Shown here piece by piece: positions 41,481-50,451 of a stretch of DNA of 64,000 bases. This stretch comes from Thermomicrobium roseum DSM 5159 (GTDB lineage: Bacteria; Chloroflexota; Chloroflexia; Thermomicrobiales; Thermomicrobiaceae): NCBI RefSeq assembly GCF_000021685.1, contig NC_011959.1:62001-126000 (forward strand), given 5' to 3'. A model generated the notes under the pieces. That model searched no databases. It saw nothing but the letters and a program-made list of their open reading frames with translations, and was not told where the DNA came from. How positions within the stretch are numbered: position 1 is the stretch's first letter; each line of letters opens with the position of its first letter. The position numbers and the translations under genes are program-made.

Positions 41481-42052
41481 CGGAGCAGGAACTCCTCAAT
41501 GATGGTGTAGCGAGGCCCGGAACGGAAGAGCTCGCTCCGATACAACGTCAGCCGGTCGACGGTGAACGGGAGCGGCGGCAATCGAGCGAGTCGCTCGAGT
41601 TCCTGCGGCAGGGCACGCAGCGTCGCCAAGTCCTCCGGCCGGACGCGGGCAAGCGTGAGATGCGGATGGAATGGCCGCTCGTCGGTCTTTTCAGCAAAGG
41701 AACCAGCGGAACGCTCGACCTGCTCGACGAGCTGAGCGAGCGGCGCCGTCTCCCCATCGATGCCGAGCCAGAGGACCCGCGGGCGCAGTGGGTGTGGGAA
41801 CGCCCCCGCACCATGCACCTGGAGCTCGAAGCGAGCAAGACCGGTCACGCTTTTACGCAGCGCGCGCGTGAGGTCCGGCAGGCTATCCGTCGCGACCGAT
41901 CCGAAGAACTTGACAGTGAGGTGCGTTGCCTCCGGATCGACCCACTTGGCACGGTACCCGCGTGCTTGCAGATGCGCGATAGCCGCGGCGACCCGCTGGC
42001 GCACATCATCTGGAACCGGTATGGCGGCAAAAAGCCGCCACTCTTCACGCAT
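41477..42052 (-). CDS. thpR: RNA 2',3'-cyclic phosphodiesterase ThpR (2H family)
   Basis: Two-histidine phosphoesterase of 191 residues, also called 2'-5' RNA ligase LigT. Both catalytic motifs are seen: HLTV (His44) and HLTL (His131). Opens cyclic phosphates and can join tRNA halves in vitro. ATG 42052 is chosen; ATG 42076 in the same frame is close to a TATACT -10 box at about 42092-42097 and is possible. First gene of the thpR-LOG-prfA-prmC unit. Confidence 0.9.
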   Translation of the reverse strand: MREEWRLFAAIPVPDDVRQRVAAAIAHLQARGYRAKWVDPEATHLTVKFFGSVATDSLPDLTRALRKSVTGLARFELQVHGAGAFPHPLRPRVLWLGIDGETAPLAQLVEQVERSAGSFAEKTDERPFHPHLTLARVRPEDLATLRALPQELERLARLPPLPFTVDRLTLYRSELFRSGPRYTIIEEFLLR

Positions 42053-42244
42053 GGCGGCACGACCTCGTGGCCTCATCGTTCTCGTTTTTCAGTATACCAA
42101 TCGCAGCTTTGTGGTGCCTGAGCATGCTGGGGTAGGCGCTGGCTCTCGGCTGGCGCTCGCAGTGAGTCGCGAGTTCCCCTCGTTTCCCGTCACATCGTTC
42201 CGACTCCGCGACGTACCATCATCAGTAGGGAGGACGCCGGCACT

Positions 42245-42499
42245 GTGGAGAGCAGAGAACCGATCGATTGCTGGCAAGAACTCGGGCTTCCTTTCCCGCC
42301 GGAGCGTCTCCGCGGGCGTCTCGTTCCCTGTCCACAGTGCGGTGCCCCGCTCGCGCTCATGCGCCGGCGTCGTTTCTACGCGCTCTGCGCGACAGTCGAG
42401 GAGACGTCGCAGGGAGCAGTCTTGATCTGCCGGCAGTGCGGAGCCAGGCAGCCAGTACGCGAGCTTCTCCTGAGCGGACGGCGAGCGCGGACCGGCTGA
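42245..42499 (+). CDS. Small zinc-ribbon protein
   Basis: An 84-residue protein with two CxxC pairs, CPQC (near 29) and CRQC (near 62), about 30 residues apart, and a basic middle RRRRF. GTG 42245 lies 11 nt after GGGAGG, which is a rather long spacing, so the start is not firm. It precedes pheA by 51 bp. Function unknown; it may bind zinc and nucleic acid. Confidence 0.55.
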   Translation: MESREPIDCWQELGLPFPPERLRGRLVPCPQCGAPLALMRRRRFYALCATVEETSQGAVLICRQCGARQPVRELLLSGRRARTG

Positions 42500-42550
42500 T
42501 TGAGTATCCTGTCCGGCGGGGACGAGCGAGGCGGCGGGAGGACGTGAGGC

Positions 42551-43408
42551 GTGCGGCTCGCCTATCTGGGACCACCAGGAACCTTCACTGAAGAGGCAGC
42601 GTTGCGCTACGCGGAGCGGGAGTCGGCGGAACTGATCCCGTTCAGTTCCATGCCTGCCCTCGTTTCGGCTGTCGAGACGGGATTGGCCGACCGGGCCATC
42701 CTTCCCATCGAAAACTCTTTGGAGGGAACAGTCAGCACCACGGTCGATCTTCTCATCCACGAGACTGACCTCAAGATCTGTGCTGAACTGATCTTGCCGG
42801 TGCGGCACTTCCTGCTCGCTCATCCGGGTACGCGGCTGGAGGAGATCCGCGTCGTGCTCTCTCATCCACAGGCGTTGGCCCAATGCCGGCGCTTCCTCGA
42901 GCGCTGTCTGCCGCAGGCGGAGCAAGTGGCGGCGCTCAGCACGGCTGCGGCCGTCGCCGAGGTCATGCGCAGCGAGGACCGCTCCCGTGCGGCCATCGGG
43001 ACGCTGCGGGCAGCCGAGCTTTACGGGGCAGTCGTCCTGGCCCGCGATATCCAGGATCAGAAGAGCAACGCCACGCGGTTCGTCGTCCTGGCTCACCAGG
43101 ATGCCGAGCCGACCGGTGTCGATCGGACCTCCTTGTGCTTCACGGTCAAGCGCAACGTGCCGGGTGCTTTGGTCGAAGTCTTGAACGAACTCGCCGTCGC
43201 CAACATTCAGATGACCAAGGTCGAGAGTCGACCGATGAAATCAGTGCTGGGGGAATATGTTTTTTTGGTCGACATCGAAGGGCATCGCAAGGATCCGCAC
43301 ATCGCGGCTGCCCTCGAGCGGGTCGCCGAGAAGGCTGCTGAGCTGAAAATCTTCGGATCGTACCCGCGGGACGAGGACGGCTTGAATGGGACGCGCGGAT
43401 CGCGCTGA
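42551..43408 (+). CDS. pheA: Prephenate dehydratase
   Basis: Converts prephenate to phenylpyruvate for phenylalanine synthesis. The 285-residue protein has the dehydratase domain with GPPGTFTEEAAL, LPIENSLEGTVSTTVDLL and the catalytic NATRFVV, then an ACT domain with the ESRPMKS allosteric site, so feedback inhibition by Phe is likely. No chorismate mutase domain is fused; AroH is in the trp unit. GTG 42551 follows GGGAGGAC. Confidence 0.95.
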   Translation: MRLAYLGPPGTFTEEAALRYAERESAELIPFSSMPALVSAVETGLADRAILPIENSLEGTVSTTVDLLIHETDLKICAELILPVRHFLLAHPGTRLEEIRVVLSHPQALAQCRRFLERCLPQAEQVAALSTAAAVAEVMRSEDRSRAAIGTLRAAELYGAVVLARDIQDQKSNATRFVVLAHQDAEPTGVDRTSLCFTVKRNVPGALVEVLNELAVANIQMTKVESRPMKSVLGEYVFLVDIEGHRKDPHIAAALERVAEKAAELKIFGSYPRDEDGLNGTRGSR

Positions 43409-43420
43409 CGGGAGACGAGC

Positions 43421-44008
43421 ATGCGGGTGATCGGCGGAAGTGCCCGGGGGCGTCGGCTCAAAGCCCCGCGCGGGTTGCGCACGCGCCCGATGGCGGACAA
43501 GATCCGCGAGGCGCTGTTCAGCATGCTGGACTCGCTCGGCATCCGCCCGCAGCGGGTGCTCGATCTCTATGCCGGGAGTGGAGCGATCGGCATCGAAACG
43601 CTCTCGCGCGGTGCGCGCTGGGTCGACTTCGTGGACCGGAGCGCGGCGGCCTGCGCGGTGATCCGCGACAATCTGACTGCGACTGGCTTCGCTGATCGAG
43701 GGGCAGTGCATTGCACGACTGTTCAAGCCTTCCTGCGCCGGCCGCCCCGCGAGCCCTACGATTTCGTGATCATGGATCCTCCGTATGCCGATCCGACGAT
43801 CCACGAGACGATGCTCGCTGTCGCGCGGTCCCCTCATGTTCGGGATGGGACCATCCTCGTGGTCGGCCACTCGCCGCGCGTACCGATGCCCGAACGGCTC
43901 GATGGTCTGGAGCAGCTCCGGGATCGCTGTCATGGCGACAGCTGCGTGGCGATTTACGTCATTCGGCGAGGTGAGCGAGCTGAAGCAGAAGACGAGGGGG
44001 ATCCGTGA
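43421..44008 (+). CDS. rsmD: 16S rRNA (guanine(966)-N(2))-methyltransferase RsmD
   Basis: SAM-dependent methyltransferase of 195 residues. It has the N-terminal MRVIGGSARGRRLKAP, SAM loop LDLYAGSGAIGIE and catalytic MDPPYADP (DPPY form). It precedes coaD, its common neighbour, overlapping by 4 bp. Confidence 0.94.
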   Translation: MRVIGGSARGRRLKAPRGLRTRPMADKIREALFSMLDSLGIRPQRVLDLYAGSGAIGIETLSRGARWVDFVDRSAAACAVIRDNLTATGFADRGAVHCTTVQAFLRRPPREPYDFVIMDPPYADPTIHETMLAVARSPHVRDGTILVVGHSPRVPMPERLDGLEQLRDRCHGDSCVAIYVIRRGERAEAEDEGDP

Positions 44009-44508
44009 GCCATAGAGCGCTCTATCCGGGAACGTTCGACCCGATCACCAACGGGCATGTCGATGTCGTGCAGCGGGCGGCGCGGCTGTTCGATTTTCTG
44101 ATCGTCGGCATTTATGCTGGCCACGAGGGCCGAGCCAAGCAACCCCTCTTCAGCGCCGAGGAGCGTCGTTTTTTGGCCGAACAGGCATTGCGTCACCTGC
44201 CGAATGTGCGCGTTGACGTCTTCAGCGGGCTCGCGGTAGACTACGCTCGTGCCGTCGGGGCACAGGCGATCGTTCGGGGGCTGCGGGCAGTTTCCGACTT
44301 CGAGTACGAGTTCTCGCTGGCGCACATGTACCGTCATCTGGCGCCGGACGTGGATGTCGTGTGCCTGATGACGAGTTCGCAGTACTCCTTCATCAGCTCG
44401 AGCATGATCAAGGAGGTGGCGCAGCTCGGCGGGAACTTGACGGGCCTGGTCCCCGACCACGTGGCCGAGGCGCTGGTGCAGAAGTTCCGGACACTCGTAC
44501 GGGAGTAG
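44005..44508 (+). CDS. coaD: Phosphopantetheine adenylyltransferase
   Basis: Penultimate step of coenzyme A synthesis. The 167-residue protein has ALYPGTFDPITNGH with the nucleotidyltransferase TNGH site, VRGLRAVSDFEYEFSLAHMYR and the late SFISSSMIKEVA (the ISSTxxKE element). GTG 44005 lies in an ATGA-like overlap with rsmD. Confidence 0.95.
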   Translation: MSHRALYPGTFDPITNGHVDVVQRAARLFDFLIVGIYAGHEGRAKQPLFSAEERRFLAEQALRHLPNVRVDVFSGLAVDYARAVGAQAIVRGLRAVSDFEYEFSLAHMYRHLAPDVDVVCLMTSSQYSFISSSMIKEVAQLGGNLTGLVPDHVAEALVQKFRTLVRE

Positions 44509-44512
44509 GGCG

Positions 44513-45001
44513 ATGGCGTCGGTGGATGAACTGCGTGGCTATCCGGTTGCCGAGCCGGCTCCGGATCTCTATCAGCTCCTCGAGCGCTTGCAAGAGCTCG
44601 CCGAGCGTAGTCGGCGGATGCCGTTCAGCAATAGTCTGATGATCGATGAGCACGAGCTCTTGGATTTGGTCTATAGCCTGCGACAGGCCTTTCCCCGTGA
44701 ACTCCGCCAAGCGAGACGCGTCTTGCAGGACCGCCAGCAGATCATCGCGGAGGCGCAGCTCGAGGCCCAGCGGATCCTGGCCACCGCGCAAGAGCGTGCC
44801 CAGTACTTGATGAGTGAGCAAGGGATCATGAACGAGACCCGCGCGCGCTGTGAAGAGATGCTCCGCCAGGCTATGGAACGAAAACAGCGCATCATGAGCG
44901 AGACTGACGAGTACGTGCGCCAGATGCTGGAGCAGATCGAAGCGGCGGCCTTGAGCACGCTCCAGCACGTCCAGCGTGTCAAGACCGAACTCAAGCTCTG
45001 A
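44513..45001 (+). CDS. Coiled-coil protein of unknown function (coaD-linked)
   Basis: A 162-residue protein that is almost wholly alpha-helical. The part from residue 45 to 155 is a continuous heptad-like stretch rich in Gln, Glu, Arg and Ala, with two similar segments LMSEQGIMNETRARCEEM and RIMSETDEYVRQML. It resembles a soluble V/F-type ATPase b-subunit or cell-division coiled coil. It starts 4 bp after coaD. Similar genes often follow coaD in this phylum. A membrane helix is not seen. Confidence 0.6.
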   Translation: MASVDELRGYPVAEPAPDLYQLLERLQELAERSRRMPFSNSLMIDEHELLDLVYSLRQAFPRELRQARRVLQDRQQIIAEAQLEAQRILATAQERAQYLMSEQGIMNETRARCEEMLRQAMERKQRIMSETDEYVRQMLEQIEAAALSTLQHVQRVKTELKL

Positions 45002-45079
45002 GCGTGTCTCTGCCTCGGGGATCACGATCGATCGTCGAGTCATCGAAGGCGGAGGTGAGCGCGACGAGCGTTGAGTTGC

Positions 45080-45120
45080 GCGCGAGCGAAGCCCGGGAGG
45101 ATCGTCGGCTTCGCTCGCGC
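45080..45120. terminator. 14-bp hairpin between convergent units
   Basis: GCGCGAGCGAAGCC (45080-45093) and GGCTTCGCTCGCGC (45107-45120) pair perfectly around 13 nt. It lies in the 245-bp gap between the coiled-coil gene and the chemoreceptor. No run of T follows on either side. Confidence 0.55.
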
Positions 45121-45246
45121 GGTTCGGACGTGCTGAGCGCGGTCTGGCAGCAGAAGGGCAACACTCCTGAGTCCGGGTGTGAGTTTCTCGACCTCCTCGA
45201 CCGAGCGCGGCTCCAGGGACATGGAGAGTGACGGCGTCTGACGCAA

Positions 45247-47424
45247 TCACGGCTCTCCATGACCGTTCGTCCACCGGCTGGGGGCAGGCATCAGCGACCC
45301 GGTACGACTCGCTGCCACTGGAAGGGCAAGCCCGTCGCCCAGGGAGTGGACGGAGTCCACTGGGAGCAGGCGCCGACTGGAATCGGCTTGCGCGTGTGCA
45401 ACCGGCTGATCGAGGAGGAAGCGCTCCGTCTCTCGGAGCAGCTGCTGGGCGAGCTGGAACAGGGCTTGCGCATTGTGAGCCACCTCTGAGAGTTCGTGGC
45501 TGATCTCTTCCATCGCGTTGCTCGCGTGCTCGCTTGCCTGGGCATTCTCTTCCCCGATCGCAGAAAGCTGGGAAGCGGTGGTACTGATGGTTGCCACGGA
45601 AGTCGCGAGTTCGGCAGTCCCAGCGCTCGTCTCCTCGACTGTCGATGCGGCTTGCTCGAGTTGTGCACGCAGATATTCGACACTCTTCAGGGCTTGCTCG
45701 GCCAGGGTGAGTGCACGCTCGCTCAACGTCGCGAGTTCGCGGGCTGCCTCGGCGGTGGATTCGAAGAGATCCGAGACCGTGTTGGTTTCGGTAACGACTC
45801 CGGTCATCGCCTCGAGGCTTTCGGTCGCTGCCTGCCCGGCAGACGCTGCCGAGTTCTGCAACTGGTGGACCAGTTCGGCGATGTGCGTCGTGCTTTCGGC
45901 AGCATTGGCGGAGAGCTTCCGGACTTCTTCAGTGACCACGGCGAATCCTCGTCCTGCTTCCCCGGCTCGCGCTGCCTCGATCGCGGCGTTGAGTGCGAGC
46001 AGGTTCGTTTGTTCGGTGATGGAGCGAACGATCGTGAGCACCTGATCGATCGATTGTGCATGCTTGACCATCTCGTCCACGCGCTTCTGCGCCTCGGTGC
46101 TCTTGGCTTGAGCGCGTGTAATCGCGCCGAGTGTACGCTCGACCGCTCGCTGTCCTCGCTGTGCGTGCTGGGCGTGCTCTGTTGCGAGTCGACCGACCGC
46201 GCGGGCGGTTTGCGCCGCCTCCCGATTCTGCCGGTTGATCTCGGAAGCCAACTCGAATGCCTGGTGCACGACCCGTGCTTGGTCAGCAGCGGCCTTGGCG
46301 AGCGCGTCACTGGTCTGAGCCAGTTCGGTCAAAGACTGACGCAATCCGGTGAGTGCATTGGCTTGATCGGCACTTCCGCGGGCGACTCTTTCAGCCGCGC
46401 CGGTCATACTCTGGATGGCGACGGTCGTCTGTTCGACACGCCGATGGACGTCAGCCCCGACATCGTTGATCAGAGCAGCCGCGCCTCTGAGGCTGGTGAC
46501 CATGTCGCGGAGGCCCTCGACCAGTGTGCGAAAACTCTGTTCCACATTACCCAGAGCGGACTGGAGACGATTGTAGGCTCCGATCAGTGTCGCTACTTCG
46601 TCTCGCCCAGTCAGCTCGCTCGGCCGCACTTTGAACGAGACGGTCGCTCGCAGGTCACCGCGGGCGAGCGCACCCAGCGCTCGCTCGAGGGCGGGTATGT
46701 CATGGGTCGTGAGTTCGTCGAGAGCCTTGGCCACATGTCCGAGGCGCTTGGTCAAGAGGCGGGCCATGAGCGCGGCCAAGAGGGTGGCCAAAAGTGCGCT
46801 GATGAGACTGACAGCGGGAACGAGAACGTTGACTCGAGCGACGACACCCTCGGCAGACTGCTCCGAGTTGTTGACCGAGGCGTACCCGAGTTCGACTGTG
46901 CGGTCGATTGCGCTGCGGTGCGCCTCGAAACGGGGTCGAAGCTCGTTCCAGATGAGTTCCTCCGCACGAGCTGTCTCCCCGGCGAGGAGAGCGGGAATCA
47001 CCTGGCGATCGCGGATGTCGAAGAACTCGCGGGCAGGATCCGCTGCTTGTTCGGTCAAGGACTGGCGGATCTCACCTTCTGGCAGTACGCTTCTCCAATA
47101 GGAGAGCCGCTCTTCATAGTCCTGGCGCGTTCTCTGGCTATCGGCCAGGAGGCGCTGCACCGTTTCCTCGTCCGCGCCGTTCTCGATCGCCAACTTGAGC
47201 TGGAGGACATTGGCTTAGGCATCGACAATGTAGGCCGGCGGTGGCAAGATATCGGCGATCAATTCCTGATCGCGGGCGATCTGCTGATACAACGGGCCGT
47301 TCACCATGACTTGTCGCAGACCATACATGCTGACCGCGCTGGAGAGGATGAACCCGGTCAGGAACACCAGCACCATCAGTCCCATCTGGTAGCCGAGTCG
47401 GAACCGTGCGATGAACCCGACCAC
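45247..47424 (-). pseudogene. Methyl-accepting chemotaxis protein interrupted by an in-frame TAA
   Basis: Starting at GTG 47424 behind GAGGGAGG, the frame encodes a basic start, a membrane helix (LMVLVFLTGFILSSAVSMYG) and the start of a periplasmic helix ending PPPAYIVDA, then meets TAA at 47217-47215. The same frame goes on directly with ANVLQLKLAIENG and runs to 45247: rest of the sensor, second membrane helix, HAMP domain (LTKRLGHVAKALDEL), and a full methyl-accepting domain with the hairpin NLLALNAAIEAARAGEAGRGFAVV. The TAA stands where family members carry a residue such as Tyr. A TTG at 47193 could restart translation, giving a receptor without its first membrane helix. So the locus is a young nonsense pseudogene, a readthrough gene or a sequencing error. 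Confidence 0.8.
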
Positions 47425-47857
47425 TCCAATCCTCCCTCGAGATACCGCCAGTCCTTTTCCCCCAGGATCGATAACGGCGAACGCTGCGCTTCTCAGGGGA
47501 CCAAAAGGTCCTGTTCGCGTCGGTAAGGTATTCCTGGACATTCACTGCGTCTGGAACAGGAAAACCAGGCGATTTGGTCGGAATCTTCGCGGCGACCTCT
47601 GACTCGTGGCGATGCATGCGTTCGGTCCAGCGCCGAGCGGTACCGGAGGCGCATCATGCGTTGTGCTCTCGTTGGTCGTCGCAGCTGCCGAGAACGGGAT
47701 TTCTGGTCTCAGCGAGTCGACTTGTCGGCCCTCGATGGTCTCTCCTGCCGGCTTGCGGTGGGTCACCGCAAAGAGTCGGAGGTGTTCTGGTTCGGGAACC
47801 GGAATGCGTGAACGTGAGGACTCGCCACGCTGACTGATCCGAGCTGCCTTTTGGCAC
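47425..47857. other. Gene-free stretch upstream of the trp leader
   Basis: About 430 bp between divergent genes with no coding frame of normal composition. It should contain the chemoreceptor promoter, which I could not place. No CRISPR or tRNA is seen. Confidence 0.35.
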
Positions 47858-47886
47858 TTGACGACACGACGTGCTTCCCGCATACT
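47858..47886 (+). promoter_or_regulatory. trp operon promoter
   Basis: TTGACG (47858-47863), a 17-bp spacer and CATACT (47881-47886). Start expected near 47893, giving a leader of about 330 nt that contains the whole T-box. Confidence 0.65.
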
Positions 47887-47892
47887 AGCGGG

Positions 47893-48196
47893 AGGAACAA
47901 CGCAAGACCGGTAACGACGACGAACGGAGCGAGTACGTCCGGCACGGGGCGCAGCGAGCCGGTGGGTGGTGCGAGACCGGTGCTCGCGGCTGGACGGAAT
48001 GGATCCGGGAGTCGCGCCCCGAACGCCTCGGGCAAGTAGGCGGCGCCGGAGGCTCCACCGTTATCCGGAGCTCGGTATCGGATCGCACAGCGATCCCGTA
48101 CCGGTCGAGGTGGGATGCCTTCTCGATGGCATCCAACCAGGGTGGCACCGCGGAGCCTGACCCCTCCGTCCCTGACGGGACGGAGGGTTTTTCTTT
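47893..48196 (+). promoter_or_regulatory. Tryptophan T-box riboswitch
   Basis: The T-box core AGGGTGGCACCGCGG lies at 48139-48153. In the long stem I, AGCGAGCCGGTGGG and GCGAGACCGG form the distal loop arrangement and the loop GAATGGATC carries the specifier TGG (48000-48002), a Trp codon after GAA and before a purine. The core TGGC can pair with a tRNA ending GCCA, and bacterial tRNA-Trp has G73. The antiterminator can form because AGGG (48139-48142) can pair with CCCT at 48170-48173. Uncharged tRNA-Trp should therefore switch the operon on. Confidence 0.88.
48162..48196 (+). terminator. T-box terminator
   Basis: CCCTCCGTCCC (48162-48172) pairs with GGGACGGAGGG (48177-48187), 11 bp around TGAC, followed by TTTTTCTTT. 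Its 5' arm is the strand that the T-box antiterminator captures. Confidence 0.9.
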
Positions 48197-48223
48197 GGGA
48201 ATCCATCCACCGGAGGCGAATCG

Positions 48224-49843
48224 ATGACGAGAACGGATGCAGCTCTTCGCTCGCCAGCTCGCCGCTATCACCCCTCACTCGAAGAGGTGGCAGTCCTCGC
48301 GCGCGAAGCGACAGTGATCCCGATTTATCGCGAACTCGACGCTGACTTGGAGACACCTGTGTCGGCGTTCCTCAAGGTGGCCAGCGAGCCCTACGCTTTC
48401 CTCCTGGAAAGCGTCGAAGGTGGGGAGCGTCTCGCTCGCTATTCCTTCATCGGGACCGATCCGTTTCTGCTCGTCGAACTCGACCGCGGCTGCGCCCGTC
48501 TGCGCCGTACCGGCACCCGAACGGCCTTCGCCGCACCAGCCCTCGCCTCGTTCGGCGGTGCGGACTATTATGAGCCTCCCACGGCGGAGCAGGTGACGAC
48601 CTTCAGCGATCCGCTCCGCTTCCTCGAGCGCTTGCTCGCACGTTATCGGACAGTCCACCTGCCGGGCATGCCGCGCTTCCTGGGTGGGGCGGTCGGCTAC
48701 CTCGGTTACGAGGCCATTCGCTATTTCGAGCCGCGCGTTCCCGCAGCACCGCGCGACACGCTCGGAATGCCGGAAGCGGTCTTCCTCCTCGTCGACTCGA
48801 TGCTCGTCTTCGATCATCTCGAGCATACGATCGCCGTGGTTAGCCACGTGCATGTGGAAGAGGGAATATCGCTCGCCCAAGCATACGCTGACGCGGTCGA
48901 ACGGATCGAGCGGTTGGTCGATCGCTTGCGCCGGCCACCAGTCATCCCGTTCGGTCCCGGGCCGGTTGACCCGGAATCGGTCGAGGCTCGGCTTCGCCCG
49001 CACGTCGAGCCCGCTCAGTACGTCGCGATGGTCGAGCGAGCCAAGGAGTACATTGCGGCTGGCGACGTCATCCAGGTGGTCCTTTCCCAGCGCCAGGAAC
49101 TGGAGACGGGTGCCCATCCGTTCACGATCTACCGAGCGCTCCGGCGGATCAATCCATCTCCATACATGTACTTTTTGCGCCTCGGTGACGATGCGCTGAT
49201 CGGTGCGTCTCCCGAAATGCTCGTCCGAGTCGATGGTCGCGAGCTTTCCACCCATCCGATCGCCGGGACGCGACGGCGAGGTCGCACACCGGAAGAAGAT
49301 GCCGCATTAGCGGAAGAGCTCGCTGCCGACGAAAAGGAGCGTGCTGAGCACATCATGCTCGTCGATCTGGCGCGCAACGATATCGGTCGTGTCGCTCAGC
49401 CCGGGACAGTGCATGTGCCCCGCCTCATGGTCGTCGAGCGGTACAGTCACGTCATGCACCTCGTCAGCGAGGTAGCTGGCCGGCTCCGCGAGGACCTGAG
49501 CGCGCTCGATGCGCTGCGTAGCTGTTTCCCGGCCGGAACGGTCAGCGGTGCGCCGAAGGTTCGCGCCATGGAGATCATCGCTGAACTGGAACCAGAACAA
49601 CGCGGTCCCTATGCGGGAGCCGTCGGCTACGTCGACTTCAGCGGCAACTTGGATACCGCGATTACGCTCCGAACGATCGTGATGCGAGGCCAACGGGCCT
49701 TTCTCCAAGCAGGAGCGGGGATCGTCGCTGATAGCGTGCCGGAATTCGAACACAAGGAATGCCATCACAAGATGCGGGCACTGGTGCGCGCCATCGAGCA
49801 GGCCGAACGATTGGAAACCGAACAGCGAGGAGGTCGTGCATGA
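48224..49843 (+). CDS. trpE: Anthranilate synthase component I
   Basis: Forms anthranilate from chorismate with ammonia from TrpG. The 539-residue protein has the inhibitor-binding LLESV near residue 65, GTRRRGRTPEEDAALAEEL, the HIMLVDLARNDIGRV metal segment and AGAGIVADSVPEFEHKE at the end. The LLES element suggests feedback inhibition by Trp besides T-box control. ATG 48224 follows CCGGAGGCG. The stop overlaps the trpG start. Confidence 0.96.
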   Translation: MTRTDAALRSPARRYHPSLEEVAVLAREATVIPIYRELDADLETPVSAFLKVASEPYAFLLESVEGGERLARYSFIGTDPFLLVELDRGCARLRRTGTRTAFAAPALASFGGADYYEPPTAEQVTTFSDPLRFLERLLARYRTVHLPGMPRFLGGAVGYLGYEAIRYFEPRVPAAPRDTLGMPEAVFLLVDSMLVFDHLEHTIAVVSHVHVEEGISLAQAYADAVERIERLVDRLRRPPVIPFGPGPVDPESVEARLRPHVEPAQYVAMVERAKEYIAAGDVIQVVLSQRQELETGAHPFTIYRALRRINPSPYMYFLRLGDDALIGASPEMLVRVDGRELSTHPIAGTRRRGRTPEEDAALAEELAADEKERAEHIMLVDLARNDIGRVAQPGTVHVPRLMVVERYSHVMHLVSEVAGRLREDLSALDALRSCFPAGTVSGAPKVRAMEIIAELEPEQRGPYAGAVGYVDFSGNLDTAITLRTIVMRGQRAFLQAGAGIVADSVPEFEHKECHHKMRALVRAIEQAERLETEQRGGRA

Positions 49844-50451
49844 TCCTCGTGATCGATAACTACGACTCGTTTACCTTCAACCTGGTCCAGTATCTGGCTG
49901 AGTTGGGTGCCGACCTCGTAGTGTTCCGCAACGATGCAGTGACCGTCGAGGAGATCGAGGATCTCGCGCCTGCTGGCATCGTCGTCTCGCCGGGGCCCTG
50001 CACACCGCGTGAGGCGGGGATCTCGGTACCGGTCATCCAGCGTTTTCGTGGTCGCGTGCCGATCCTCGGTGTCTGCCTCGGACACCAGGCGATCGGGGCA
50101 GCCTACGGAGCGCGCATCGTTCGGGCTCCCCGACTCATGCACGGCAAGACGAGCTGGATCACGCATGACGGGAAGGGAGTGTTCGCTGGCTTGCCGAACC
50201 CGTTCCTGGCTACCCGCTATCACTCGCTCATGGTGGAGGAGGAAAGCCTGCCGGAGGACCTCGTGGTCACAGCCCGGAGCGAGGATGGCGTGATCATGGG
50301 AGTACGCGATCGGACAGGGCTCGTCGAGGGAGTGCAGTTCCACCCGGAATCGATTCTCACGGCGGTCGGTAAAGAACTGCTCCGCAACTTTCTGCACCAG
50401 GTCGACACGCACCAGCGCGAGCTCGTCTCTTCGAAAGGGGGTACCGCATGA
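49840..50451 (+). CDS. trpG: Anthranilate synthase component II (glutamine amidotransferase)
   Basis: Class I glutaminase of 203 residues supplying ammonia to TrpE. It shows MILVIDNYDSFTFNLVQYL, the catalytic GVCLGHQAIG Cys and the His/Glu pair in VQFHPESILT. ATG 49840 is in ATGA with the trpE stop; the stop overlaps the trpD ATG in the same way. Confidence 0.95.
   Translation: MILVIDNYDSFTFNLVQYLAELGADLVVFRNDAVTVEEIEDLAPAGIVVSPGPCTPREAGISVPVIQRFRGRVPILGVCLGHQAIGAAYGARIVRAPRLMHGKTSWITHDGKGVFAGLPNPFLATRYHSLMVEEESLPEDLVVTARSEDGVIMGVRDRTGLVEGVQFHPESILTAVGKELLRNFLHQVDTHQRELVSSKGGTA

Noticed and set aside
45247..47193. Taking the chemoreceptor as an intact gene starting at TTG 47193
   Set aside because: That start removes the first membrane helix, lacks a ribosome site, and the upstream frame continues the same protein family without a gap.
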